A DNA stretch of 64,000 nucleotides from Diplosphaera chodatii (taxonomy: Eukaryota; Chlorophyta; Trebouxiophyceae; Prasiolales; Stichococcaceae): positions 186,001 to 250,000 of the forward strand of contig JAALGY010000063.1 in the NCBI GenBank assembly GCA_032358165.1. The letters run 5' to 3'. Every line of letters begins with the position of its first letter. Within the stretch, counting starts at the first letter, position 1. A model generated the notes under the pieces. It had not been told where the DNA came from and did no database searches. It saw only the letters and a program-made list of their open reading frames with translations. A program made the translations under genes and the position numbers. Shown piece after piece: positions 48,501 through 59,264 of this stretch.

Positions 48501-51500
48501 CATGTCGCCACACATACCACTTGTGTGCTGCAGGCACGCCTGATGCTGAGGCTTGGCTCAGGCACGCTGGACTCTGTGCCTTTCAGCCTGAAGCATGGCA
48601 GCATGCATCAGCTGTTGCTGAAAGATGGAACAACAGCCGGCTACTTTGTCACTGTCAGCATTGAGCTGCGTCAGCAAACAGGTGCACCCTGTTGCGGTGG
48701 AGTCTTATCAGTTGTTCAGTAGCGTGGCTGCGGATGCTGGTCATCTGCAGAGAAAACTTCCCGATGCACACCGTGGCACACCACGCAGGGGCTCTCAAGG
48801 GGCAGCTTGCAGATGTGCCTGCGCTGCATGTCACCTGCTGGGAAACCTTTCATGTCAGCAATCTCACGCCTCACCCAGTGGGTTTGCGGCCAATCGGTGC
48901 TGTCAGCACCGCCCGGCACCTGATAGTCTGCAGTCCCGGAGCCACGGCACCCGTCAGTGTGGTGTGGGCGGGTGCAGCCACAGCTCCAGCACCAGCGGCG
49001 GACCCAGCCCCAGCGTCAGAGGCCACCATGCCTGCAGATGGTGCACATGCGGAATCTGCCGCGGCATCAGCAGCGCAGCAGCTACCAGCAGCAACATGGC
49101 CCTGCAAGGTGGCTCTGCAGCTGGCAGGAGCGCAGGCGGCTGACGCAAGCAGCGACAGCACAGTTGGCGGCAATGGCAGCAACTGCACTGCCACCGCCGT
49201 CATTGGGGACAGCCCACATGTGTCTCTGGCGGAGCCGTGCCGTCGGCAGTGGCTTACAGTCACTGGCAGCGGCCAACCGCACCGGCAAGTGGCGTATCGA
49301 CTGTTGCGGACCCATGGTCGGCATCACCTGGTGGTGTACGAAGAGCGGCAACCCCCACTGCGGGTTATCAGCGCAGCCAGTGCTCACCTCGAGGTCGGGC
49401 TCACGGCGCCGCAGCATCAGGGGTGGGTTGTTGCATGTTAAAAACATGCCACACCATCCGGTTCATCATGTGACACCATGCAATATGCCACACCTTGACA
49501 TTGTCCACACGCTCTGACGCAGCATGGGGCGCTTCACATGTGGAGACAGCATTTCTCAGGCCTTTGACATGACCCCTGGCCAGCAAGTGGACTGCGAGCT
49601 TGCACTACCCACGGTTGTGAGCGATGCACCCCAGCAGCAGCACAGCACTGCAGGTGCTCTGCACAGGGCCACAGCAGTCCTTTGCCTACAGTCCGTACAT
49701 GGCTGTGCTGATCACAGTCGCATCCCTCTGCAGCTTCAGCGAGTGTCTGCTCAGCATACAGCAAACCTGTTATGTTTCTCAGCCGATCATCAGTCGTCTG
49801 CCGCAGCAAATGTTGACGAGGAGGACGAGGCAGTCTTGGTGGAGCAGCTGGCCGCGCGCTCCTCCGCCGCGATGGGTCCGCCACCAGCGATGCTGCGGCT
49901 TCGTCACGTCAGTGGCGGCGACCACGGCGCCCTCAGCACAACCGCGCCGTGGTCGCCGCCCTGCATGCTGATCCCAGGGCGCCACAGCATAGGTGAGGGG
50001 CGGGAAGATGGGTCCGGGGCAGCATGCATGCAGGCAGCTGGCATGCATCATGGTGTACATTGTCACAGTCGATGTTCCACAAGGTTTGCCATGTTCGAGA
50101 GTCCACATGCGCCATTGCATTCAATTCTTTGGTGGACACCCACAGGCGACTGGCAGGTGCAGATCTGCAAGCACCCAGGCACGCTCAGCGTCACAGTGCA
50201 CGACTGCAGTCACACATCAGAACGGCAGGACCGCCAGCAGCAAGCGCCACCGCAGCCCTTTGTTTGCGATGTGGCTCTGCACAGCCTGCAGCTGGATCTG
50301 TGGGACGATGAGCGCAGACGTCTGAGCGGCGGGCGGGTCAGCCCTGCGGTCGACGCTGCTGCGGCAGCGCATTCGGCGAACAGCAGCAGAGCAGCGGCTC
50401 TGGCGCACCATGACGCCCAGCGGCAGCTAGGGCAGCGCCTGTTTTGCATCAGCATTGACGGCCTCGGCCTGAGAGTGTCGCAGCGTCATACAGCAGGTGC
50501 GTAGACACCCTTTCTGGAGGGTGCCATGATGTGGACCTGGTAGCCTTGTGGCTGATCGGACCCAGAATATATTTCGACAGTCAGACTGTTGTGCAGGACA
50601 TGGCGGTGTGGGCGTACAGCTGCGGCGGGACCTAGCGCTGAGTGCAGCCAGCCTGCAGATTGACAGCCATCTTGCGGATGCGCACTTTCCAGTCGTGTGC
50701 AGATCATTGCCTGCACCCCAGCAGCAAAAGAGGAGTGCTGCTGCACCGCCGGGTTTCCTGTGCAGCCTCGAGGTGTGTTGCATGCATGGCGCATCACACA
50801 GCTGCGTCTGCTGGTTGATCATGGTACAGACCTACGGGGTCAATGGTAGTATAGTGCGTGGGTGCATCACTGAAGGGCAAGCGCGACTGCGGCTGCAGGT
50901 GGCAAGCGTCTCTGAGGCGGGGCACCAGCCACCGCAGGCGCTCAGCAACACCTGGGTGCGCCGGGCGCGGCTGACGCTGCCGCTGGTCGCACTGGCAGCC
51001 GATGACGCCCTGCTCACATTCGGCGACACCCTGCAGCGTACCCTGCAGCCACCAGATGCAGCGGCAGACACCAGGTGACCTACTGAATGGAGGGGCGGCG
51101 CCAGAATTGGTCACATGCCGTTCGCATGCAACCATCACCCATTGCTACATACACCATGAGCTTGACGACTTCAACCTCATGGTTTGCGCAGTCATGGCGC
51201 TGTCCAGCGCATGGTCGTGCCTGCACAAGACCAGGACCTGCATGCTGAGATGCATGCTGAGGCACTAACCTGCGCGGCAAACAGGTGTGATGGGATCTCA
51301 CCCTGCAGCTTGGACACACCAACCGTGCTGAACAGAGTGCCTCACCTCAGTGCAGGTCATGTTGCTGTCTTTGACCCATTATCACCAGCCAGTCACGGTC
51401 GTGTGCACTCCTCCGGCAGGCTGCTGGTGGAGGAGCTGGACGTGGGTGCGGTGCAGCTGACGCTGGACGTGCACGTGGCGGAGGCCACCCCGCAGCGCAT

Positions 51501-53695
51501 CCCGCTTGATGCGCACGCCACCCCGGTGCGCAGGCCACACCGCAGCAGCACTCTCAAGCTGGTCGAGCAGAGGGTCTGCGGGCTGCTTGGAGCCCAGGCT
51601 GTCACGCATGCGCCCGTCCAGCTGGCCGCTGACAGCCCATGCTTCCACCCTGCACAAGCTGGCGCTGCCGGCGACGGCGGCGCTGCGGCTGTGGGCGTGG
51701 CCGGGGACGCTGGTGCGGGGCCTGGGGGCGCACTACCTGGCGGAGGCGCTGCTCAACGCGCCGCAGGTGCTGGGCTCCCTGGACCTGGTGTTCAACCCCA
51801 CAGGTGCGCCGCCTGCAGTCGGGCCGCTGTCGGGCGCCCAACCAGCAGCTCGCCGCCCGTTGGCCACTCGCCTCCTGCCCCGACCTGCCTTGCTGTGTGG
51901 TGGGCTGCCGCCCCTGCCTCCATACAGACACCTGTCATGTGAGTGCTGTCTGCGGGGATGCTGTGATGAGTGCGCAGATGAGGGACACCAGTCATCACAG
52001 CAGCCTATGCACAGACGCGCCCTTGAGGTGCAGGCCTGGTGCGGTCCATTGCTGCCGGGCTGGGCGACCTGGTGGGCCTGCCGCTGGCGGCGCTGGGCCG
52101 CGGCTCCCCCACCGCCTTCGTGGCGGGCCTCGGCACCGGCTCCGCCTCACTGCTGCGCAACCTGTCAGGTGCCGCAGCGGCGACCCTGCCCACGCCCTGG
52201 GGCAGCAGGGGCTGTCATGCATCAGCGCCTCACATGCAGAGAACAAGCTGCCAGCAACTTGCACGCTTGCCGCCTCGGGCAACGTCCAGGCAGGCGTCCA
52301 CCAGGTGCACCACCTCACAGGCTGGACGCTGACGTCCATCGCCGGGTTCTCGGGCACCACCTCCCGCCTGCTGGAGCGGTCGCTCACCGTGCAGCAGGCG
52401 GCGCGCGGTGGCGGCGGCGGCGGCGGCAGTGCACACGGCCAGCGGCAGCAGCGCCGGGCGCCGACCACACTTGCGGGCGGCCTCTCGCAGGGCCTCATGG
52501 GACTCTACTCCGGGGTGTCCTCCGGCGTCACCGGCATCGTGTCTGCGCCAGTGCAAGGTGTGTGGGCCATGGCAGGAGGATACATCTCCAAAATGAACAT
52601 TGCACCCTGGTGCACAATGCACAATAGCGCTGTGATAGTGCAATGTTGGCAGCACTGTTGAGCCGCTTGCGCCAATTGCAGGCTATGCAGACGGCAGCGG
52701 CGTGGTGCGGGGCCTGGGGCGCGGCCTGGCGGGCGCCGTCGGGCTGCCGGTCAGCGGCGCCCTTGCCGCCATCGAGGCGCTGACCTCCGGCATCGCCGCC
52801 GCCAGCGGCGTGTCGCCCATCGCCGTCCCGCAGCGCGAAGTGCCCGACCCAGGTGCTGTACCCACGAAATGGTGCTTGGCCTAGGATCCATTAGCTGCCT
52901 GGCTTGAGCTTATATAGCTTCTGATTGTACACATGCGGCCGTCTGTCTGCTCATGAGGCTACGCTTGCTGACCTCTGGGACCTGACGGCGCAGGCTCGCC
53001 GCACCTGGCTGCACGAGCATCGCTGCCCCGCCTCGCGGCACATGCCGCCCAGGCGCACACCCTTTTGGGGCAGTGCATGGCTGCTGGGGACACGCTGCTT
53101 GCGTGCAGCCCCATCTCAGTGGATGCAGCAGTGCTGGCCGTCGTGGATCCTGCTGCGGCAGAGGTGTGCATGGTCGACCATCGCTCCTGTGCCCCGTCGC
53201 AGCCATCACATGTTGCAGACGCCTGCAGATCTCGGGATCCACGATCAGCTGGTCTGTCCTCCTTCTGCTGCCGGCAGGTGCTGCAGCTGACGGCACCGCT
53301 TGTGCTGGTGGCGGGAGGCACACTGGCGGTGTGTGAGGACGGGGGTGCCCTGCTCCGCCTGTGCCTCGGCCTCCGAGGTGCACACCGCCTGGCAGGGTGT
53401 CATCGCCTTGCGCCACAAGCCGTGCTGCAGAAAGAACCTGGCATCACGCGTGTGGCGGCTGCCTGCGTCACTCTGTGTTGCCCCGGCATGGACGATGCAT
53501 GCCGACCCCGCTGCTGGCGCAGGCGCGCGGCTGCAGCTGGAGGCCGGGCAGCGCAGCCTCACGGTGTGCTCGGGCGCCTGGGCGCGTGTGGAGCGCTCAG
53601 CCCCCCGCGGCGGAGAGCTGCGGGTGGTGCTGCGGCTGGCGGAGGCCGACTATGCGACGTGGGCGGTGATGCTTCGAAGAGCAATCAGCGCGTAG
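39555..53695 (+). CDS. VPS13-family bridge-like lipid transfer protein
   Basis: Very large gene. VPS13 proteins form hydrophobic grooves that move lipids between organelles at contact sites. The ATG at 39555 starts a chorein-like N-terminus: METLLTGAVNRLLRRFIKSA, then in phase 0 GSMVLYNLELDLQSLLSRVP and VELDDVEVVLALDEADGG. This resembles VPS13B-type starts most. The groove region runs through many exons, including one open frame of about 1.85 kb (about 41560-43418) and exons near 43700-44190 and 44295-44700. A VAB/SHR-BD-like region spans about 46100-49440 (GVIAVTNRCPVPLLVRQVGS; HHLVVYEERQPPLRVISAAS). The C-terminal helical repeat region follows: about 51640-51810 (LGAHYLAEALLNAPQVLGSL), 52040-52165 (SIAAGLGDLVGLPLAALGRG), 52320-52555 (GGLSQGLMGLYSGVSSGVTG) and 52683-52855 (GLGRGLAGAVGLPVSGALAA). 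A PH-like end (TWAVMLRRAISA-stop at 53695) completes it. Exon edges are approximate. Confidence 0.86.
45800..45834. repeat. AT-rich TACTATACA microsatellite in a VPS13 intron
   Basis: Imperfect tandem ACTATAC units just before the next exon. It stands out as AT-rich in a GC-rich gene. It may act as a pyrimidine/branch-point context, but nothing shows that. Confidence 0.65.
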
Positions 53696-54092
53696 AGTTT
53701 GTCATCAGCTTGTACAGTATCAGCTTGCACCACACATTCATCCGCGGTGGGCTAGTACAGACCATGCACCCATGGCGGCGGCAATATGAAGAAAGAACTT
53801 GCAACTGCATGGCCATGACCAGTGCTGCTGAGGAGTGAGGCAGCAGCCAGCGGCCTGGGTGCCAGAATCCTCCTACCTGATGGGGCGGCCAGCCGTGACC
53901 AGCAATGGTCCGGTTCCCTAGATTCCACTGGCTATGTGCACATACACCCTAGCCTCCGCCGCGTCATCCGCCAGCAGGGCAGCCAGCACGGCCTTGCCTG
54001 GCAGCCAGCTCACTTTCCCGCACACACGGGGGCTGTCACCAGCGGCGTTCAAATCCAGCTGCGCTATCGGCTGCGGTGTGCGGCGCTCAAGC
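53696..54092. promoter_or_regulatory. Tandem intergenic region (VPS13 / bZIP)
   Basis: Lies 3' of VPS13 and 5' of the bZIP ATG. The bZIP frame remains open for a while upstream of its ATG, so the bZIP start could be earlier. No further feature is seen. Confidence 0.4.
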
Positions 54093-55827
54093 ATGCAGGA
54101 GGTCCGCACCAGCCAGCGCAACGCCGGCAAAGGCAAGGGGGACGGGCCCGCCCCGCCGGAGCAGCAGGCCCCGGCGCAGGCCACCTACTTCCCGCAGGCG
54201 TCCCAGGGCAGCGCGCAGCAGCTCGCCAACTTCTGGGCTCAGGCCAACGGGCAGGTGCGTCGAACCCCTCGCTATCCTTCCCATGACCGTTTGCCTCGCA
54301 GTGACGCCGTTGCATCATGTCGCGCCCGCTGCTCTGCTGATCAGATGTCGAGCAAAGGGCTATGTGTTGCGTTGGAAGTGCATCGCGCTTGTATCATCGT
54401 GTCGAGAAAGCATTTGTGCCAGCGGAAGGTGGGGGATGGCCTGCGATCCCACTGACACATGGTGACCTGGACGCGCCTGAGCTCGCTTCGTTGACATGCA
54501 CAGGCGGGTCCACTGCAGTCCTTCTACAACGCCGCCCTGTACGGCGGCGTTCCGCTGCCCTACACCTTCCCCACTGCCGCCGCAGCGCCTGACGCCTCCG
54601 TCGATCCAGCAGCAGCTGTCAGCGCCGCCGTAACTGCTGCAGCGGCAAGCGTGCCGGCCGACGGCACGACGCAGGTGTGCAACGAGGCTCCTTGGTTGTG
54701 CTTTTGCCACTTCCATGCGCTGATCGTCGCACATGTGTCCAGGACATGCGAATTCGTGCGTACGCATGCGTCTTCAATCCTGAGACCCTTGCTGTGCGAC
54801 GTGCGCAGGTCGACGGGCCCCAGGCCCCGGTGGCCACTAGCCTGCCCGGCATGCTGAACCCGGCGCAGATGCAGCAGCTGGCGATGAGCCTGGGCGCCCC
54901 GGGCATGGCCGCGAACGGCGCCACCGCGCTCGCAGCGCTGCAGCAGCACGTGCAGCAGGCGGCGCAGCAGCAGCAGCAACAGCAGCAGCAGGCGGTGCAG
55001 GCCGGGCCGCCCGCCGGGCTGCCGTCGTCGTCCACGCCCATGACCGCGCAGGCGGCCGCCAACGCGGTCGCGTGGGCCAACCAGGCGCCCTCCGCCGACG
55101 GCGGCGGCAGCGGCGACGGCGAGGTGACCAGCGGCCCACCCCTCATGAGTCGATGACACTCCAGCACACGGTCCTAGTCCAGCTCATCTTTGAGTACATC
55201 GCAGGCATGAACTGGGGCGAATGGAAAGCGTGCATGATACGCAGCAACGCCATCTGTGGTGCAGCAGTCCTCACCCTTTCGTTGCTTGAGTTGCGTGCCT
55301 GAGGTTGGGGCTTGTGCATCACTGCTGCAGCCAGGAGATGAGCGGGAGACAAAGCGGCTGCGCCGGAAACAGAGCAATCGAGAGTCTGCCCGGCGCTCGC
55401 GCATGAAGAAGCAGGCCGAGTGCGAGAACCTGGGCGAGACCGTCAAGATCCTATCGGTGCGCCGCACACGTGTGCTGATATGTGTGCAGCGTGCAATCGG
55501 TGCTCGCCCAAGTGTCGATGCTGTTTCAATGACAATTGTGAGCCCAGAACGGCAGAAATGTTTCACATGCTGTTGTGCAGGCGGACAATGCGAGGCTTAA
55601 GGAGGAAAATCTGCAGCTGCAGGCTAAGGTGGATGTTCTCATGTCACAGCTGCACGGCCAGGTGCGGTGTCGAACCAGCACATCTGCTGCAGACTGCTGA
55701 TCAATCGCCTCGTAGGTCTCAATGTCGCCAGTGCTCTCCCCTGGTGACTGGCGTTGCTGTGTCGCAGGGCAAGCCATTTTCATCTGCACCCCCCGCAGCA
55801 GAGGCACATGCAACCCAGCAGCAGTGA
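54093..55827 (+). CDS. GBF-type (group G-like) bZIP transcription factor
   Basis: ATG 54093 gives [20 protein letters not shown], then [20 protein letters not shown]. The next exon (about 54506-54673) reads [20 protein letters not shown]. Together they resemble the Pro-rich MFMR region of plant G-box binding factors. Exon about 54810-55155 is Gln/Ala-rich with a Q9 tract. The bZIP domain starts at about 55338: [20 protein letters not shown], then [20 protein letters not shown]. It keeps the N-x7-R signature (NRESARRSR) and the GBF-like K-R-x-[RK][13 protein letters not shown] core. The leucine zipper continues in exon about 55581-55660 ([20 protein letters not shown]), and a short last exon ends in stop 55827. 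GBFs bind CACGTG-type G-boxes. The dimer partner is unknown. Confidence 0.88.
54965..54991 (+). repeat. CAG repeat encoding Q9
   Basis: Nine consecutive Gln codons (eight CAG and one CAA) in the Gln-rich segment of the bZIP protein. It is a likely site of length variation between strains. Confidence 0.9.
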
Positions 55828-56357
55828 CTGCTCACAGTCAGGACAAGCGGCCACGGCTATCCGGTGGCTTCTGCGACATCTTGCTGCACCGCTTTCTAGC
55901 AGTGTCAAGCGCGCCGGACATACAGTGGGTGCCCTAGAAGTGTGGCCACTGTGCCGCAAGTGGACCCTGCCAGGTTTACGTGGCGGCCAGTCGGCCTGAG
56001 GCTGAGCTGCTGGCAATTTGAGCTGGCTGATTCACAAATTTGGTTATCGCACTTGACAACATGCTCTCGTGTGACGATGCTTCGAAGGTTTGCTACTGGT
56101 TTGAGAAACGTTGGTGTCGCACATGTGGACCGCTTGACCCCAACAAGGAGTTTAGGTGTCTGAAAGCAGAATACAGGTCGCTTACAACCACAGGGCTTGT
56201 TGGCACGAAACAACAAGCATGCCAGCAGCCTCATGTGACTTTGCAGTCACACATCTTTGGTGGCAGAGTCATGCTCGAGCCCTTGCCGCCAGACGGGGAC
56301 AGGTGCTGTAGGCTGACGGACACCTGCAGGTTGTGAAGCAGGGTCGCTCAGTCCGAG
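55828..56357. other. Convergent intergenic region
   Basis: Lies between the stop of the bZIP gene (+) and the stop of the transporter (-). Short open frames are present without recognisable residues. Read as two 3' UTRs plus spacer. Confidence 0.45.
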
Positions 56358-58320
56358 TCAGAAAATCCCAGCAGATCCAGCATCATGCAGAAGGTGAGGC
56401 AGGGGCGCAATCGAACCGTTTGCAGTGGATGGCAGCATCTGCCGAGCTGCAGCAGAACTCTCGTTCAGCTTCAAAATCGAATACCAAACAATCCCTGCCA
56501 TTGCCACACAGATGCCTGCCAGCCGCATCCATGGCATCTCCTCACCGAACAGCAGGCATCCACCTTGGGCAACAGGCGGAGCACACTACGTCAGCGGCGC
56601 ACTGCATGGCCTACCACACTACTTCAAGAGACCCACCGGCATGGGCAGCGCCAGCTTCAACAGAGTTAGCAGAACACCCTGGCTCACCTGTCAAGATGAT
56701 GACCGTCTGCGACAGCAGGACGCTGCTAGTCAGTGTACAGTGGCCCGCATGGTGCTGGTCAGTAGCAGGGGTCGACAGATGTCAAGCGTGAGCGGCAGGG
56801 CAGCCAGGGGTTGCGGGTCGGCACCTTGACATGTCCAATGACGTTGTAGCTGAGGCTGGAGGTGGCGCCGATGACCAGGAAGGTGGACAGGCTGACCAGC
56901 AGGCCCAGCACCGCGCTGAGGCCAATCGCCACCGCGGCCGCCGGCGTCATCTGGTACCTGCGCCAGCATGACGCCCCCCGTCACATCGGCGCCCAGGTGC
57001 CCTGCTGTGGCACGTGACGCGCCCCCGCTGGCACGCAGCTGCAGCGCGAGTGAAGACAACGCGTGCGGCGGGGCGTGGCGCGGCGGTGCGCGTCACCCGA
57101 GCAGGGTGTCGGCGCCCCGCTGGCCCGGCCGGACGCCCAGCGGCTCGGCGACCAGGACCAACGCGGCCAGCATGGCCGCCGCGGCAGGGCAGTACTGCTG
57201 CAGCAGCTGCATGCTGCTGGCGCGCAGCTCCTTCTGCTTCGACCCCGCCCATATCTGCACGCCAGCCCCGGGTGTCAGCGCCCAGGGCCGCCATGCTTCT
57301 TGGACATGGCGCTCACAGCAGTAGGGCACATTCTGCAGGTGGCAATGAAAGGGAAATGACGCCCAGGTAGCCGACAGATGCCAGAGCTTGTCCAGGATAT
57401 GAGGGCGAAGATCGACAGCAAGCACCTGGTACAGCGCAGTGGCGATGACTGCAGCGCCGCCCACTGCCAGGCCCCTGCCCGTTGTGCCCAGGTTCACATC
57501 GGTGAGCGTGGACAGTCCCACCCCGCTGCACACCACCGCGATCGCGGCCACCACCCGCGCAGACGCTGTCTTCCCAAAGAGCACAAACTCTATGAGCAGC
57601 ACCGCCGGTGCAACTGCAATCTTGGTGATCTGCACATGATGCACCAGAGTGTTGCGCGACCTCATCATCACAGGACCGTGTTGTCACATGCTGCAGAGCC
57701 GTGACACTGGACACCTGCTCAGCCTCGAGGATAACCACGAGCAAGCACACCTGATAAAAGCCCACAGTGTTCAATTGCAAATTCAGGTTGCAGAAGACGA
57801 TGTATCCTGGAGTGTTTGCAGAACGTGGCATGACAAGGCTGCAATACTAGGAACATGACACGACGCCAATCAGCCTGCATGACATGGGCTCACCCACGAA
57901 TGCTGCCGCCAGAGGCGCGACTTTGCTGAGCGGCAGTGGCTTCACCACAAACAAGCCCAGTCCGGAGGACATGACCCACATGCCCACCAGCGTGAACAGG
58001 GTGTGAATGAGGGTGAGCATGTACGTGAAGCGGAAGTTGTACTTTGCAAACACGGCTTTGTTGGCGAACACCACCGCAGACGCGCTGCATACAGCAGAAA
58101 AGGCGCTGGTGAGTCAGCTGCAGACACGCCAGGACTGCTGCCTTCTAGCATGTAGTTGTGCAGCTACTATCTTGTAGCTTCTTCAGATCCTCTCAGAGTT
58201 CGACCAGGCTGTTACCGTCAAGGACTACATTCCCCCTTGGCGCGCCCAGCCTCACCTGACGACATTGAGCATGCCATATAGGATGGGCTTCAGCGATTGC
58301 GACTGCCGATCAGACTGCAT
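56358..58320 (-). CDS. Nucleotide-sugar/triose-phosphate translocator family membrane protein (URGT-like)
   Basis: A DMT-superfamily antiporter, most like plant Golgi UDP-sugar transporters. The ATG at 58320 opens MQSDRQSQSLKPILYGMLNV. Exon 1 (to 58256) joins in phase to SAVVFANKAVFAKYNFRF and YMLTLIHTLFTLVGMWVMSS (about 58083-57895). Later exons: 57790-57735 (VFCNLNLQLNTVGFYQ), about 57620-57430 (ITKIAVAPAVLLIEFVLFGK, VCSGVGLSTLTDVNLGTTGR), 57255-57100 (KQKELRASSMQLLQQYCPAA), 56955-56830 (GLLVSLSTFLVIGATSSLSY, NVIGHVKVP) and a final exon about 56555-56358 (MRLAGICVAMAGIVWYSILK). The S-x-Q-L-L-x-Q-x-C-P and S-x-x-T-F-L-V-I-G-x-T-S motifs are characteristic. About ten membrane helices are expected. 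The substrate cannot be told; a short Ser/Pro tail replaces the KKxx-type end. Confidence 0.88.
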
Positions 58321-59264
58321 GTGTCACGTCTGCGCATGCATGCCTACATGCTGCCGGAGGCAGGCAGCATGCTGATAACTGCGGCGACTACATGACGCTG
58401 GTGCATGCTGGTGCATCCTGAATTGCGGCATGACTAAGCATGCTGCGGCGGTGCTGATCTGCTACGATCCATTCGCTTCGCAATGTGAGCACGTGTTAAT
58501 GACACGCCGTTCTGTGATATGCAGGTCGTCAAGCAGCGAGGTGTGTTCCCAAGCTCGGCAATCAAACCCGACAAGGCTATCAAATTTGTGCAGTGCCACG
58601 CCGGAGCATGCATGCAGCCAATGTACAGTATGCAGCGACTTGCAGCAAACGCTCCTGCGCGAACAGGGCGCAACAGACTCCCGACGGGCCTAAGACCCCG
58701 GGTGCGCTGGCAGCGATCTTTCTGCCCCTGCAGTGCCCTGCTTTACGCAAGCTGCAGCGGCTGTGCAGAGCGCGCGCTGGCAGAAGTCGCAAGTGACAAT
58801 GCTACAGCCCACATCTGTGGGCAGGTGAAGGCGCCAGTGAGCGCACCACGGCCGAGGGTGCCAGCGACCTGGAAAACGCACTTTGCGTGAGTCGAGAATC
58901 TGTGCACGCAGCCTCGAGGCTTCAGCAATTGGCTGTACCCGCTATCAGTAGACCTGGGCCACTTTGCGTGCAGCGGGCGCGGCCAGAGCTTTGATAATCC
59001 TGGTGAAGCTCAGCCGTTCCGGAGTCCGCGATTCCTACACTGGACAGAAGGCAGCTCGTCAGGCTGTTACGCTGTTGCGCGGCACTGTATTGGCGAGGCG
59101 TTGTACTGCAGTAGGCAGAGGCAGCAGATGGGCGGCATGTGATTCCGCAACGGTCAGCGCAGAGTGGGGCCCCTGGCTTGCGCGTGCTGCACCGGGCGCC
59201 CGGCAGCCGGCCTAAGCCGGCCAGGGCAACCGCACCGAGCCACGAACGCGCGCAGCTGGCGCGC
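58321..59264. promoter_or_regulatory. Long divergent intergenic region (transporter / FHA-phosphatase)
   Basis: 945 bases between divergent start codons. Open frames on both strands near 58500-58890 lack codon-like regularity or any known motif. The frame of the phosphatase N-terminus is open from 59139, so its 5' end may be slightly earlier. Otherwise nothing is supported. Confidence 0.4.

Noticed and set aside
54250..54290. tRNA B-box-like GTCGAACCCC
   Set aside because: No matching A-box or cloverleaf arms nearby; it lies in an intron of the bZIP gene.
54560..55159. 199-codon minus-strand open frame opposite the bZIP
   Set aside because: Gly/Arg/Leu-rich antisense of the Gln/Ala tract; the bZIP is clearly on the plus strand.
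58519..58890. 123-codon plus-strand open frame in the long divergent spacer
   Set aside because: It starts with ATG but has no recognisable motif and opposite-strand frames are equally open; not supportable as a gene.
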